A stretch of 49,803 nt of DNA from an uncultured Porphyromonadaceae bacterium (lineage in GTDB: Bacteria; Bacteroidota; Bacteroidia; Bacteroidales; Muribaculaceae): contig CAMWMD010000003.1 of the NCBI GenBank assembly GCA_947175265.1, positions 1 to 49,803 on the forward strand, given 5' to 3'. Of the stretch, positions 7,990 through 17,408 are shown one piece after another (the first letter of the stretch is position 1; the number at the start of each line of letters is the position of its first letter). A model generated the notes under the pieces. The model was not told the origin of the DNA. It did not search any database and was given only the letters and a program-made list of their open reading frames with translations. The translations under genes and the position numbers were made by a program.

Positions 7990-9141
7990 TTATAATAGTT
8001 TTTCAAAACTTAACACCTTACCGGAGGAGGTTGTAAGATTTTCTTTTCCTGTATAAATTACGTTGAGACGTTCAGCAGGAGTATTGGATAACTTCCCCCA
8101 CTTAACGAGCCCTTTGAAAAAATCCCGATTGAAAGTGGCACTTGATTTTATTTCGTATGCGTGCATGTCTAATCCTATGGTATCAATCAAATCCACTTCA
8201 TTTCCTTGTGAATCGCGCCAAAAAGAGAGGTCAGGCTTAATGCCTTTATTATAATAATCTTTCACAAATTGATTTATCACAAGGTTTTCAAAAATAGCTC
8301 CTCTCAAATAGAAAATTTCTATTTGAGCAGTTGAAGTTAGTCCCAACAAACTACATGCCAATCCGGTGTCATAAAAATAAAGTTTCGGGGATTTTATAAC
8401 TCGTTTATTGAAATTATTAAAATTAGGCTCCAGTCGATAGCAAATGTAACTTGCTTCCAACACAGACAGCCATCCGTCCGCGGTGGTGGATGAAATGCCT
8501 ACTTCATTGGCAAGGGAGGTTAAATTAAGAATCTGTCCGATTCTGCCTGCACATAACTTGATGAACTTTATGAATTTATTAAGGTCTGATACTTTTAGGA
8601 TATCTCTTACATCCCGTTCGACATAAGTCTGTATGTAGGCCGGATAATAATCCGTAGGAGAAATATTCCTATCGTATAATCTGGGATAGAAACCTTTGAA
8701 CATTTGCTCATCAATGGTCTCGGGCAGGATAGAAGCGTTATGAAGTTCCTTTCGAGAGAAAGGGAGCAGTTTCAAGAGTGCTGTCCTCCCTGCCAAAGAT
8801 TGACTTATCCCTTGCATAAGTTGAAAATTCTGAGAACCAGCGAGTAAATACATACCTGGCTCGTCAATCTCATCCACATGTGTCTGGAGATAGGAAAAGA
8901 GTTCAGGCACCCTTTGTACTTCATCAAAAATGGCATGTGACGGATAAGTTGCGAGAAATCCATGCGGATCAGTTTTCGCAAATTCCCTTATATCAGGATT
9001 CTCAAGGGATACATAACTATAATCTGGAAACTGATTCTTGAGTAGGGTAGATTTGCCGGATTGTCGAGGTCCGGTAATCGTGGTAATCGGGAATTTAAGG
9101 CTAAGGTCGCTTAATTTGGAGGTTATCTCGCGTGGTATCAT
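7990..9141 (-). CDS. AAA_14 / DUF4143 family ATPase
   Basis: 383 residues, normal family length. Seen: Walker A GPRQSGKST (residues 24-32), Walker B AIFDEVQ, and sensor-like GSQNFQL in the AAA_14 domain; then LPFSRKEL and, in the second half, the DUF4143 domain with YFYDTGLACSLLG and a nuclease-fold-like VDLI...YEIKSS pattern. The family is widespread and often multicopy in Bacteroidota; its cellular role is not established. The gene stands alone between mobile remnants and a galactanase gene. Its start is the ATG at 9141, 22 bases from a 45-bp palindrome that contains a -7 motif, so self-regulation at that site is plausible. Confidence 0.88.
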   Translation of the reverse strand: MIPREITSKLSDLSLKFPITTITGPRQSGKSTLLKNQFPDYSYVSLENPDIREFAKTDPHGFLATYPSHAIFDEVQRVPELFSYLQTHVDEIDEPGMYLLAGSQNFQLMQGISQSLAGRTALLKLLPFSRKELHNASILPETIDEQMFKGFYPRLYDRNISPTDYYPAYIQTYVERDVRDILKVSDLNKFIKFIKLCAGRIGQILNLTSLANEVGISSTTADGWLSVLEASYICYRLEPNFNNFNKRVIKSPKLYFYDTGLACSLLGLTSTAQIEIFYLRGAIFENLVINQFVKDYYNKGIKPDLSFWRDSQGNEVDLIDTIGLDMHAYEIKSSATFNRDFFKGLVKWGKLSNTPAERLNVIYTGKENLTTSSGKVLSFEKLL

Positions 9142-9163
9142 ACTGATATAATGAATGTTAGAA

Positions 9164-9208
9164 TTAACTTTGTAAATCCAAGATTTAATCTTGGATTTGC
9201 AAAGTTAA
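9164..9208. promoter_or_regulatory. 45-bp palindrome with a -7 motif in each arm
   Basis: The two 22-base arms (TTAACTTTGTAAATCC..., mirrored) match except for one T/C position, around a single central base. Each arm contains TAACTTTG, a perfect TAnnTTTG -7 element, so both strands have one: leftward toward the ATPase (at 9207-9200) and rightward toward the galactanase (9165-9172). It could be an operator-promoter, or an mRNA hairpin in the ATPase leader. No TTTG -33 box was checked out for either. Confidence 0.6.
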
Positions 9209-9331
9209 TAAAAATGGTCTAAAAATCAAAAAGTTAAGAAGGTCGTATTAATTTTTAGGTCACGATAGTTATTACCATTACTCCGTAGATAAGGATGGAA
9301 GGAAGATAGATAAAGTATGATAATCTTAAAA

Positions 9332-9363
9332 TTTGTTGCTTTCAGAAAGAATGATTATTTTTG
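9332..9363 (+). promoter_or_regulatory. Bacteroides-type promoter for the GH53 gene
   Basis: TTTG at 9332-9335, 20 bases, then TATTTTTG at 9356-9363: an exact fit to TTTG-N19/21-TAnnTTTG. Transcription would begin about 7 bases further on, leaving a leader of roughly 30 bases before the ATG at 9401. Confidence 0.65.
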
Positions 9364-9400
9364 TGATATTACTTTCCAAATACAATTAAAATCAATAATC

Positions 9401-10675
9401 ATGAAAGACAGGTTGCTTATCTTATTGACAGCAGGATGGATGATGCTTTTATCCGGTGTTACGGCTTCAGCAGACGGAGGAAAGCGTTATGTAGGAGGAG
9501 ACATTTCTTTGCTTCCCGCATACGAGGATGCCGGCGCCAAGTATCTCGATCATAATGGAAGACCGATAGCCGACCTTATTCCATATTTGGGAAAGGAGGG
9601 AATGAATGCCATGCGTGTGCGTGTTTTCGTCAACCCTTCCGACTATACGGGTAAGGATGCCGATCCGAATGCGTGCCAGACGGTGGAGAATGTCATCCCT
9701 TTATGCCGACGTATCAAGGAGGCGGGTATGTCGCTAATGCTTGATTTCCATTATTCCGACACATGGGCTGATCCGGCTCAGCAGTACACTCCCAAACAAT
9801 GGGCCTCAATGACGGATGAAGAGTTGTATGAGGAGATCTACCGTTATACGCGGGAGTCTCTCATGAAACTGAGGGGGGAGGGAATCGTGCCGGATTTCAT
9901 TCAACCCGGGAATGAGATAAGTTATGGAATGTTGTGGGGACCGGAGGGGACTCCAGAATCGGAGCAGAAAAAGACATTTCTTGGAAGTGAGTCCAATTGG
10001 AACCGTTTGGGGAATCTTTTGCGCAATGCTATAAAGGGGTGCAGGGAGATATGTCCGGCGGCCGGGATAGTGTTGCATACAGAGCGGACTGCGGATGTGG
10101 AGGTCCAGGATAATTTCTACGACAGAATGGGGAAGATGGGCATTGACTATGATATTATAGGATTGAGTTATTACCCTTATTTCCATGGACCGCTTTCATC
10201 TTTGGAAAATGCCATAAACTCTCTTGAATCGAAATTCAAGGATAAGAGGATAATGGTGGTGGAGACGGGATATTCGTATAAATGGGAGGTGCCGGGGACA
10301 AGTTGCCCTGTTGACTATCCATATTCAGAGGATGGGCAGGATCGTTTTGTTAAGGATCTTGTAGATATGCTTCTCAAGCATGAGAGTGTAGACGGATTGT
10401 TCTGGTGGTGGCTTGAGTATAATGCCTACGGCACCACGTTGTCGGGATGGTATAATGCGCCCTTGTTCGATTCCACCAACGGTAAGGTTCTCAAGGCGCT
10501 GAAGACGCTCTGCACCTTCTCGGGCGGTGCAGGTGCGGTAGATGAGATAGAAGCGGATGATAAAGGGGATCTTGATCTGTATGATCTGTTGGGAAACAAA
10601 GTCACTTATCCTGCGTCGGGCATTTATATCAGGGAGGATGGAAGAAAGGTAATGGTCAGGAGAGGCGGAAGGTGA
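9401..10675 (+). CDS. Secreted GH53 arabinogalactan endo-beta-1,4-galactanase
   Basis: 424 residues. GH53 enzymes cleave beta-1,4-galactan (type I arabinogalactan of pectin). Seen: a signal peptide ([19 protein letters not shown], cleavage after about residue 24), then a TIM barrel with [29 protein letters not shown], the acid/base glutamate E172 in QPGNEIS and the nucleophile E288 in VVETGY, both at the family positions. The last 40 residues ([23 protein letters not shown]) resemble a type IX secretion A-type tail. I chose the ATG at 9401 because it gives a proper signal peptide and sits correctly after the promoter; an earlier in-frame ATG at 9317 lies upstream of the promoter. No SusC/SusD pair is nearby. 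The last 20 bases overlap rnhB tail to tail. Confidence 0.92.
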   Translation: MKDRLLILLTAGWMMLLSGVTASADGGKRYVGGDISLLPAYEDAGAKYLDHNGRPIADLIPYLGKEGMNAMRVRVFVNPSDYTGKDADPNACQTVENVIPLCRRIKEAGMSLMLDFHYSDTWADPAQQYTPKQWASMTDEELYEEIYRYTRESLMKLRGEGIVPDFIQPGNEISYGMLWGPEGTPESEQKKTFLGSESNWNRLGNLLRNAIKGCREICPAAGIVLHTERTADVEVQDNFYDRMGKMGIDYDIIGLSYYPYFHGPLSSLENAINSLESKFKDKRIMVVETGYSYKWEVPGTSCPVDYPYSEDGQDRFVKDLVDMLLKHESVDGLFWWWLEYNAYGTTLSGWYNAPLFDSTNGKVLKALKTLCTFSGGAGAVDEIEADDKGDLDLYDLLGNKVTYPASGIYIREDGRKVMVRRGGR

Positions 10676-11231
10676 GGCGATGGTGTGGGGTGACACCGAG
10701 GGATGCTATTGCCTCGCGGTGTGCTTTTGTGGGGTATCCTTTGTTTACTTCCCAGCCATATCCGGGAAATTCCGACGCAAGTTTATCCATCAACTCGTCT
10801 CGGTGAGTCTTTGCAAGGATAGAGGCGGCGGCAATTGACATATATTTGCCGTCGCCTTTCACTATTGTGGTGTGTGGAATATTACCGAAAGGCTTGAATC
10901 TGTTGCCGTCAACCAGAATGTGTTCGGGAGTGATTGAAAGCATCTTCAGGGCACGGTGCATCCCCTCGATAGAAGCGTTGAGGATGTTTATTCTGTCGAT
11001 CTCCTCCGGACCGACCATCGCCACGGCCCACGCAAGGGCATTCTCTTCGATAATCGGGCGGATCAGGGAGCGTTTCTTCTCCGAAAGCTTTTTGCTGTCG
11101 TTGAGTTCAGGACATTCAAAGTCGGGTGGAAGGATTACTGCCGCACAACAAACCGGGCCGCACAGGCAACCGCGTCCGGCTTCATCACAACCGGCCTCCA
11201 CAACATCGGGATTGAGATATGGGAGAAGCAT
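10656..11231 (-). CDS. rnhB: Ribonuclease HII
   Basis: 191 residues. RNase HII removes ribonucleotides and RNA from RNA-DNA hybrids in the cytoplasm. Seen: the catalytic start [10 protein letters not shown] (D16, E17), [12 protein letters not shown], the third aspartate in ILVDGNRF, and [14 protein letters not shown]. Full length. Its 3' end overlaps the convergent galactanase gene by 20 bases, and the polyprenyl synthase gene ends 9 bases before its start on the same strand, so the two are likely one transcript. Confidence 0.95.
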   Translation of the reverse strand: MLLPYLNPDVVEAGCDEAGRGCLCGPVCCAAVILPPDFECPELNDSKKLSEKKRSLIRPIIEENALAWAVAMVGPEEIDRINILNASIEGMHRALKMLSITPEHILVDGNRFKPFGNIPHTTIVKGDGKYMSIAAASILAKTHRDELMDKLASEFPGYGWEVNKGYPTKAHREAIASLGVTPHHRLTFRLS

Positions 11232-11240
11232 CAGGGGAGA

Positions 11241-12215
11241 TTATTTTTGACGCGATATGATGTAGGCGAAAAGGTCGAGGAAAGATTGCTTCCATTCGCT
11301 GTCGGGATAAATGCGCAGAATCTCCGCACCCTCCCTTTCCATATCGCGCATGCGGGAATAGGCATATTCGATACCGCCATTCCTTTTTGCGAACTCAATC
11401 AAGGTGTTGATCTCGTCATTGTCGAGGTTTCCTCTGCGCAGGAGATTCCTCATTCGCTCGGCCTCCTCCTGAGGGGCGGAAGTCAAGGCATAGAGGAGAG
11501 GGAGCGTCACTTTCCCTTCGCGGAGGTCGTTGCCTGTCGGCTTCCCAATCTCGGTATTCTCCGAATAGTCGAAGATATCATCCTTGATCTGGAAACAAAG
11601 GCCCAAGAGTTCGGCGAAGTCTACAAGGGGAGCATACTCATCGGGAGCAGCGCCGGCCGCCTCAGCCCCCATCTTGACACAATTCATGAACAGGGAAGCG
11701 GTCTTCTTCCGTATCATAGTCAGGTAACTCTCCTCATCGAAATGATGGTCGCGGGCATTGCATATCTGATGAATCTCTCCCAGCGACAACTCCTTACCGA
11801 GTTCGGACAAAGCAGAGATGATCTCGATATTCTTAGTCCTTATTCCGGCAGAGAGAGCATTAGAGACGAAATAATCACCCACGAGGACTGCGATATGGTT
11901 TCCCCAGATAGCGTTTACGGTGGCTTTCCCTCTACGTAGAGAGGTCTCATCCACGACATCGTCATGAATCAGGGATGCATTGTGTAGCATTTCAAGGGCT
12001 GCTCCGGCATGGAGGACGTGCTCATTGACATTGCCGAAAAGTGCTGCGCTGAGAATCACCATTATGGGCCTGATCTGCTTACCCTTGACACGCAGATAAT
12101 TCGTGACCACCTGATTCATCAGTTCGTTTTCCGTGAAAAGCGACTGATGTATTATGGCGTTCATTTCCTGAAGTTCGCGCCCGAGTCTGGATTGTATGAG
12201 GTTTAATTGGTCCAT
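11241..12215 (-). CDS. Trans-isoprenyl diphosphate synthase (polyprenyl synthetase)
   Basis: 324 residues. Condenses isopentenyl diphosphate units on an allylic diphosphate; in Bacteroidales such long-chain enzymes normally make the side chain of menaquinone. Seen: first aspartate-rich motif DDVVD at residues 85-89 with RRGKAT after it, and the second motif DDIFD at residues 212-216, along with KGKQIRP. Small residues in place of bulky ones before the first motif (HNASLIHDD) suggest a long product, but chain length cannot be read with confidence. A minus-strand -7 box lies just 10 bases before its ATG, so the leader is very short. rnhB follows. Confidence 0.92.
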   Translation of the reverse strand: MDQLNLIQSRLGRELQEMNAIIHQSLFTENELMNQVVTNYLRVKGKQIRPIMVILSAALFGNVNEHVLHAGAALEMLHNASLIHDDVVDETSLRRGKATVNAIWGNHIAVLVGDYFVSNALSAGIRTKNIEIISALSELGKELSLGEIHQICNARDHHFDEESYLTMIRKKTASLFMNCVKMGAEAAGAAPDEYAPLVDFAELLGLCFQIKDDIFDYSENTEIGKPTGNDLREGKVTLPLLYALTSAPQEEAERMRNLLRRGNLDNDEINTLIEFAKRNGGIEYAYSRMRDMEREGAEILRIYPDSEWKQSFLDLFAYIISRQK

Positions 12216-12224
12216 AATTCAGTG

Positions 12225-12232
12225 CAAAATTA
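12225..12232 (-). promoter_or_regulatory. -7 element for the polyprenyl synthase gene
   Basis: Minus-strand TAATTTTG fits TAnnTTTG. The closest TTTG upstream is 24 bases away, slightly too far. With this box the mRNA would start within a few bases of the ATG, that is, nearly leaderless. polA diverges from the same 84-bp gap. Confidence 0.45.
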
Positions 12233-12299
12233 ATAAAAACTCTGTAACCGCGATGCCAAATAGGGATTAATTTGTTAATTTAGCAGAAAATTTATCCCC

Positions 12300-15083
12300 A
12301 TGAATGAAAAACGCCTGTTTCTGCTCGACGCATACGCGCTGATTTTCCGCGCCTATTATGCTCTGATAAAGATGCCCCGGCTAACCCAGGGAGGGTTCAA
12401 CACGTCGGCCATTTTCGGTTTTGTAAATACACTTGAGGAGGTGCTCCGCAAGGAGCATCCCACGCATATAGCGGTCTGCTTCGATCCTCACGGTCCCACT
12501 TTCCGCAGCGAGGCCGACGCGGCCTACAAGGCCCAGCGCGAAGCGATGCCGGAAGACATACGGCAGTCGGTGCCCGTCATCAAGGAGATAATAAAGGCCT
12601 ACAATATCCCCATTCTTGAAGTGGAGGGATTCGAGGCCGACGACGTGATCGGGACAATGGCGAAGAAAGCGGAGAAAGAGGGCTTCACCACATATATGAT
12701 GACACCCGACAAGGATTTCGGACAGTTGGTGAGTCCTGCCGTGCTTCAATACAAGCCGGCATACCGGGGTCAGGATTTCGAACTCCGGGGAGAGGAGGAG
12801 GTATGCGCCCGCTATGGCCTTGAACGCACGACACAGGTGATCGACCTTTTGGCATTGATGGGGGATAAGGTGGACAACATACCCGGTTGTCCGGGAGTCG
12901 GGGAGAAGACCGCCGTGAAGTTGATACAGGATTTCGGGAGCGTAGAGGAACTCCTCGCCCACACCGACAGGCTCAAAGGGGCATTGCGGAAGAAAGTGGA
13001 GGATAACGCGCAGCAGATACGCGATTCCTATTTCCTGGCCACGATACGCACGGATGTGCCTGTGGAGGCTGCCCCTGACGACCTTAAGATAAAGGAGGCC
13101 GACAAAGATAAACTCTTCGCCATATTCAAGGAACTGGAGTTCAAGACTCTGCGCGATAGGGTGGAGAAGCGTATGAATGAAGGGAAACGGGCGACTCCCC
13201 CAACCGCCAAAGAGTCCGGAGATAAGAATGCATTCCCATCGTCGCTATTTGACCTTCCTGAAGAGGGTGAGGGGGCAGATAATCAGGCCGTCGCTCCCGA
13301 GGATGTGGAATTGAACTGGAGCGTGATAGAGGATAAGGAGAGTCTTGACAGATTTTCCGGAAAATTACTACCTTCCGGTCGTTGCGGCATAGCAATCGTG
13401 GCTGAGGGGGAGAACGATATGGATGCCGAGATAAAAGGGGCTGCGATAGCCCTGAGCGAGACAGAGGCAGTGTTCATTCCGGCGGGATTCAAGGAAGGTA
13501 TGGGTCTGTTGCTTGATGTTATGGCACGCCCTGACCTGCTCAAACTCACCGCGCAGTCCAAGCGCGATTATGTTCTTGCCCGCAGACTGCGCACTGATGA
13601 TGCCGAGCCTCTTGTGAATTATTTCGACATCACCCTTGCCCATTATCTCATACAGCCGGAGATGCGTCATGCCACCGATATCCTGGCAACCCAATACCTC
13701 AACATCACCCTTCCCCCCGAGCCGGTCTTCACCGCCAAGAGGGGATCTAAAATCCCTGCTTCCACTCGGGAAGAGATAGCTGCATGGGCATCCTCCTACG
13801 CTTGCGCCGCCATGCGTCTTGAGGAGCCACTGCGCAGGGATGTGGAGGCTGAGGGCATGAAGGCGTTGCTTGAGGATGTGGAGTTGCCTCTCGCGGCAGT
13901 GCTGGCCCGCATGGAGATAACGGGTGTCAGGATTGATGTGCCTGCCCTTGACGTGGCCGCAAAAGACCTTGAAAGCCGTCTCGGCGACATAGAGAAGGAG
14001 ATTTATGCCCTCGCGGGGGAGGAATTCAATGTAGGCTCTCCGGCTAAGGTGGGGGAGGTGCTTTTTGACCGTCTTGACCTTGAGCCGAAACCGAAAAAGA
14101 CCAAGACCGGCCAGTATTCCACAAGTGAGGAGGTGCTTGAGAAGGTGGCCTCAAAGAATCCTATCGTGGGGAAGATACTTGAATACAGGCAACTCAAGAA
14201 ACTCCTCAACACCTACCTGACAGCCCTTCCTGCGGCGATAAATCCCGCGACGGGAAAGATTCATACCGTCTACAATCAGTCGGTGACCGCTACAGGGCGC
14301 ATATCCTCTTCCTCACCCAATCTACAGAACATACCTGTCAGGGAGGATCAGGGGCGCGAGATACGCCGAGCCTTCATACCTGATGAGGGTGACCTTTTCC
14401 TTTCGGCCGACTATTCCCAGATAGAATTGCGCCTTGTGGCTGACTTCGCGGATGACGAGATTATGCTTGAGGCATTCCGTCACGGGGATGATATCCATGC
14501 CATTACCGCCGCGAAAATATATCATAAGGAACGCGATGAGGTGACGGCTGATGAGCGCCGCCATGCCAAGACGGCCAACTTCGGTATCCTTTACGGAATC
14601 TCCGCTTTCGGGCTGGCCTCACGCCTCGGGATACCGCGAGGGGAGGCGAAGGAATTGATCGACAACTATTTCGCCACTTTCCCGACAATCCACCGATATA
14701 TGCATGATTCCGTGGAGAAGGCACGCGAGCACGGTTATGTCTCGACACCAATGGGGAGGAAACGCCGTCTGCCGGATATCAACAGCAAGAATCCGGTGGT
14801 CAGAGGGTATGCGGAGCGGAACGCCATCAACGCACCCATCCAGGGGGCGGCAGCCGATATCATTAAGGTCGCCATGGTGGATATCGACCGCAAGATGAGG
14901 GAGAGGGGTATGAAATCACGCATGATAATGCAGGTGCATGATGAGTTGAACTTCAATGTTGTTCCCGACGAACTGCCCGATCTCCAGCAGATAGTGGTGG
15001 AAGGGATGGAGAAAGCCTACAACGGGCGAGTGACGCTGACGGCCTCCTGTGGCGTAGCCGAAAACTGGCTCGACGCCCACTAA
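12300..15083 (+). CDS. polA: DNA polymerase I
   Basis: 927 residues, the usual length. It fills gaps and removes RNA primers. Domains: 5'-3' exonuclease (about residues 1-290, with FDPHGPTFR, EVEGFEADDVIG, MMTPDKDFGQLV, GDKVDNIPGCPGVG), a 3'-5' exonuclease-like domain (about 335-540), and the polymerase domain with DYSQIELR, RRHAKTANFGILYG and the catalytic QVHDELNF. Odd point: the proofreading domain lacks the motif I D-x-E; the place reads CGIAIVAEGENDMDAE, while motif II (QSKRD) and III (RHATDILA) keep their aspartates. Proofreading is probably lost. Monocistronic; a strong hairpin follows the stop. Confidence 0.97.
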   Translation: MNEKRLFLLDAYALIFRAYYALIKMPRLTQGGFNTSAIFGFVNTLEEVLRKEHPTHIAVCFDPHGPTFRSEADAAYKAQREAMPEDIRQSVPVIKEIIKAYNIPILEVEGFEADDVIGTMAKKAEKEGFTTYMMTPDKDFGQLVSPAVLQYKPAYRGQDFELRGEEEVCARYGLERTTQVIDLLALMGDKVDNIPGCPGVGEKTAVKLIQDFGSVEELLAHTDRLKGALRKKVEDNAQQIRDSYFLATIRTDVPVEAAPDDLKIKEADKDKLFAIFKELEFKTLRDRVEKRMNEGKRATPPTAKESGDKNAFPSSLFDLPEEGEGADNQAVAPEDVELNWSVIEDKESLDRFSGKLLPSGRCGIAIVAEGENDMDAEIKGAAIALSETEAVFIPAGFKEGMGLLLDVMARPDLLKLTAQSKRDYVLARRLRTDDAEPLVNYFDITLAHYLIQPEMRHATDILATQYLNITLPPEPVFTAKRGSKIPASTREEIAAWASSYACAAMRLEEPLRRDVEAEGMKALLEDVELPLAAVLARMEITGVRIDVPALDVAAKDLESRLGDIEKEIYALAGEEFNVGSPAKVGEVLFDRLDLEPKPKKTKTGQYSTSEEVLEKVASKNPIVGKILEYRQLKKLLNTYLTALPAAINPATGKIHTVYNQSVTATGRISSSSPNLQNIPVREDQGREIRRAFIPDEGDLFLSADYSQIELRLVADFADDEIMLEAFRHGDDIHAITAAKIYHKERDEVTADERRHAKTANFGILYGISAFGLASRLGIPRGEAKELIDNYFATFPTIHRYMHDSVEKAREHGYVSTPMGRKRRLPDINSKNPVVRGYAERNAINAPIQGAAADIIKVAMVDIDRKMRERGMKSRMIMQVHDELNFNVVPDELPDLQQIVVEGMEKAYNGRVTLTASCGVAENWLDAH

Positions 15084-15089
15084 AAATCT

Positions 15090-15122
15090 TTTAAGAGCAC
15101 GTCCCTAAGGCGTGCTCTTAAA
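15090..15122. terminator. Bidirectional terminator between polA and the glycosyltransferase gene
   Basis: TTTAAGAGCACG and CGTGCTCTTAAA form a perfect 12-bp stem with a 9-base loop. It fills the 41-bp gap between the two convergent genes; A/T tracts on both sides allow it to work for either. Confidence 0.85.
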
Positions 15123-15124
15123 TG

Positions 15125-16219
15125 TTATTGGTAGAGGGAGGTAAGGCAGGAGATGAAGCGGGGCCAGCTGAGATTTTCGGAGAATGACCTGAAGGCGTGT
15201 TCTCCCATTCTTATGCGGAGTTCAGGGTCGTTGGCAAGTTTACGCATGGCCTCAGCCAGCAAAGAGGTGTTGGCAGGGGGAATTAGAAAACCCTCGCGCC
15301 CGTCGGTGATATACTCCGGTTGGGCACCATTCGATGAGCACACCTGAGGTCGGCCACAGGCCATGTATTCGATATTCGACAGGCCGAAAGCCTCTTCCGT
15401 CTGTGAGGGCAAGACACCGAAATCCACCTCTGACATCAGTTCGAGAGGAGTTGATGAATACTTATACCAGTCAATCTTGTCCATCACACCGCGGGTCAAT
15501 GCACGTCGTCTGAGTTTATCCACATAATCAGGGGTGCCACTACCGACAATTCGCAGACGCAATCTCTCATTTTTCAGCATAGACATCGCGTCGATAAGAG
15601 TCTCCAGCCCTTTCCCCGGCAGGATAGGGCCATGGAACATAGCCGTCACGGGGCCTTTACCCGTCCTCTCGACGGGGGATTGAGCCGGGATGTTGAGGCT
15701 GTTGTGAAGCACATGCAGACGCTCTGCAGGGAAGGGGAGGTCGCGTCCTCTCCAAGTCGAGACAAATCTTTCGGCAGCGAGTCGGGAGACGCAGATAATT
15801 GCATCAAGGTTACGGTAAATACGGCGGAATAGAGCCGTGTCAATCCCCTTCTTTACCTTATGGCGCGTGGCCACAATCCTCACATCCTTACGACCGGAGA
15901 GACGTCGGGCCACAAGAGCAGTGAAAGCATTTCTGAAGCCGTGAGCATGTATTATGACTCTTTCCCGGCGAGAATTGCGTAACTCCCGCGTGAGGCATCT
16001 TATACTCGCAAAGTCAAGCATGCTCCCGAAAGGGGCATGAAGCAATTCGACTCCCTCTTTTTCAAAAAGGGAGTCGACGGCCTTAGCGTCGCGTGTGACG
16101 GCGGCCACCCTCCACCCCTTCGCTACGAAATGGCGGCATATATCGAGGGCGTATCGTTCTACGCCACCCCAGCGGTTGGCTGTCAGGATATGTATTAGGG
16201 TCTTCTCTCCTGCCATCAC
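15125..16219 (-). CDS. Family 4 glycosyltransferase
   Basis: 364 residues, GT-B fold. N-terminal domain starts LIHILTANRWGGVERYALDIC, the acceptor-domain pattern of GT4 enzymes; the C-terminal donor domain shows FHGPILPGKGLETLIDAM and the EX7E-type region EEAFGLSNIEYMACGRPQV. No membrane segment, so it probably acts at the cytoplasmic face on a lipid-linked or LPS/capsule sugar, acceptor unknown. It is the last gene in the leftward series, 13 bases after the alanine-dehydrogenase-like gene, and no other polysaccharide gene stands next to it. Two ATG codons are adjacent at the start; the first is taken. Confidence 0.87.
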   Translation of the reverse strand: MMAGEKTLIHILTANRWGGVERYALDICRHFVAKGWRVAAVTRDAKAVDSLFEKEGVELLHAPFGSMLDFASIRCLTRELRNSRRERVIIHAHGFRNAFTALVARRLSGRKDVRIVATRHKVKKGIDTALFRRIYRNLDAIICVSRLAAERFVSTWRGRDLPFPAERLHVLHNSLNIPAQSPVERTGKGPVTAMFHGPILPGKGLETLIDAMSMLKNERLRLRIVGSGTPDYVDKLRRRALTRGVMDKIDWYKYSSTPLELMSEVDFGVLPSQTEEAFGLSNIEYMACGRPQVCSSNGAQPEYITDGREGFLIPPANTSLLAEAMRKLANDPELRIRMGEHAFRSFSENLSWPRFISCLTSLYQ

Positions 16220-16232
16220 AACCGTTTAAGAC

Positions 16233-17342
16233 TTAATTCGAGGCGGTCAGCATCACCTTGAGGTTGACACTGGGCAACCCGAGGTAGGAGCCAACGAGTT
16301 TGTCGACCAGTTTACCGCGATACGTCACGATTCCGCATTGCACGCCGGGAGTATTTGCTACCATAGACTGCATACCACCCTTAATTATCATCTCGTCGAA
16401 GAAGTTGACCAGAACGTTCGACAAGGCCATTGCCACAGTGCGTGGTACGGAAATGGAGGGATGCGTCTCATCAAAGTTCAGCACATAGACCGAATCCTTG
16501 AGGGCTACCGAAAGTTTTTTTGGGAACTCAAAAGTTCTCGTGCATTTCCCTATAAGGATGACATCAGCGGTTTTCACCTTATTGAAAAGCACTTTCGGGT
16601 GTATGGCGATAGTGTTTAGTTTGTCGCCGCAAGTCTGGCGAGCTCTCTGGAGAGCGGAGATGTCGTTGTTCATGAGAGTCACGTATGCACCGGTGGCCAA
16701 CGCGGCCTTTGCAGCGGAATATGCTGTCGTGCCGTCGCCGATTATAAGCACCTCGCAAGGATTGATACCGGCGACACCTGCGAGGAGCACCCCTTTACCG
16801 CCACCTACATAGGAGAGGAATTCCTGGGCGTAGATTATGGCAGCGCGGCCGTCGATCTCATCCACAATATCGGCGAAAACAGGGTCATCGTTGTAACTGA
16901 GCATATTGTCGAGACAGCCGATTGTGATCTGTTGTTCGAGGGCACCCTTTATTACGTTGATGTCAAACAATCCGTCGCCCACCATTGTGAGGAGAGTGGC
17001 GCCACGTCTCATTTTTTTGATATCCTTGGCCCTCAGGGGTTGATATGAAAGCACGATGGCAGCCTTCAAGGCCTCGTCGCGGGATACTGTCTCCACGCCA
17101 TACTCATTGTATGCTGAATCGGGAAAACTGATATCAGTGGCAGCACCGCTTTCCATAAGGATACGGATATTGGAAGAGGTGAGCAATCCGCATCCCTCCG
17201 GAGTGAGGAGGAAACGAGTCTCATCCGTGTCGGCGTAGTTACCGACGAGTCCTATGGTGAGGAAAGGGGTCTTTTCCTCTACAGCAATCTGTTCAGGCTG
17301 CGGCTCCAACCCGATGTTGTCTTTTTTGAGGTGATCAGTCAT
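16233..17342 (-). CDS. Alanine dehydrogenase / PNT-like protein, atypical
   Basis: 369 residues. The layout is that of the alanine dehydrogenase / transhydrogenase alpha family: an N-terminal domain (ETRFLLTPEGCGLL, ESGAATDISFPDSAY, DEALKAAIVLSYQPL) and an NAD-binding domain (EVLIIGDGTTAYSAAKAALATGA). The nucleotide loop is GDGTTAYSA in place of the usual GxGxxG, and the lysine and histidine that bind pyruvate in true alanine dehydrogenases are not obvious at their places. So NAD binding and catalysis are uncertain; it may be a divergent Bacteroidota subfamily with another role. Cotranscribed with the glycosyltransferase gene behind it; shikimate kinase lies 66 bases upstream. Confidence 0.75.
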   Translation of the reverse strand: MTDHLKKDNIGLEPQPEQIAVEEKTPFLTIGLVGNYADTDETRFLLTPEGCGLLTSSNIRILMESGAATDISFPDSAYNEYGVETVSRDEALKAAIVLSYQPLRAKDIKKMRRGATLLTMVGDGLFDINVIKGALEQQITIGCLDNMLSYNDDPVFADIVDEIDGRAAIIYAQEFLSYVGGGKGVLLAGVAGINPCEVLIIGDGTTAYSAAKAALATGAYVTLMNNDISALQRARQTCGDKLNTIAIHPKVLFNKVKTADVILIGKCTRTFEFPKKLSVALKDSVYVLNFDETHPSISVPRTVAMALSNVLVNFFDEMIIKGGMQSMVANTPGVQCGIVTYRGKLVDKLVGSYLGLPSVNLKVMLTASN

Positions 17343-17408
17343 GGTGCGTGATTTGATAAGTTTTCACAAAATTAATACAGATGATTCATTTTCGCAATAT
17401 CAGGGGGC

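Noticed and set aside
9401..10675. GH53 gene as part of a polysaccharide utilization locus
   Set aside because: No SusC/SusD, sensor or transporter gene adjoins it; its neighbours are an ATPase from the mobile region and housekeeping genes.
10956..11939. A 327-codon open frame on the plus strand across rnhB and the polyprenyl synthase gene
   Set aside because: It is antisense to two clearly recognised genes with intact motifs, with no family resemblance of its own.
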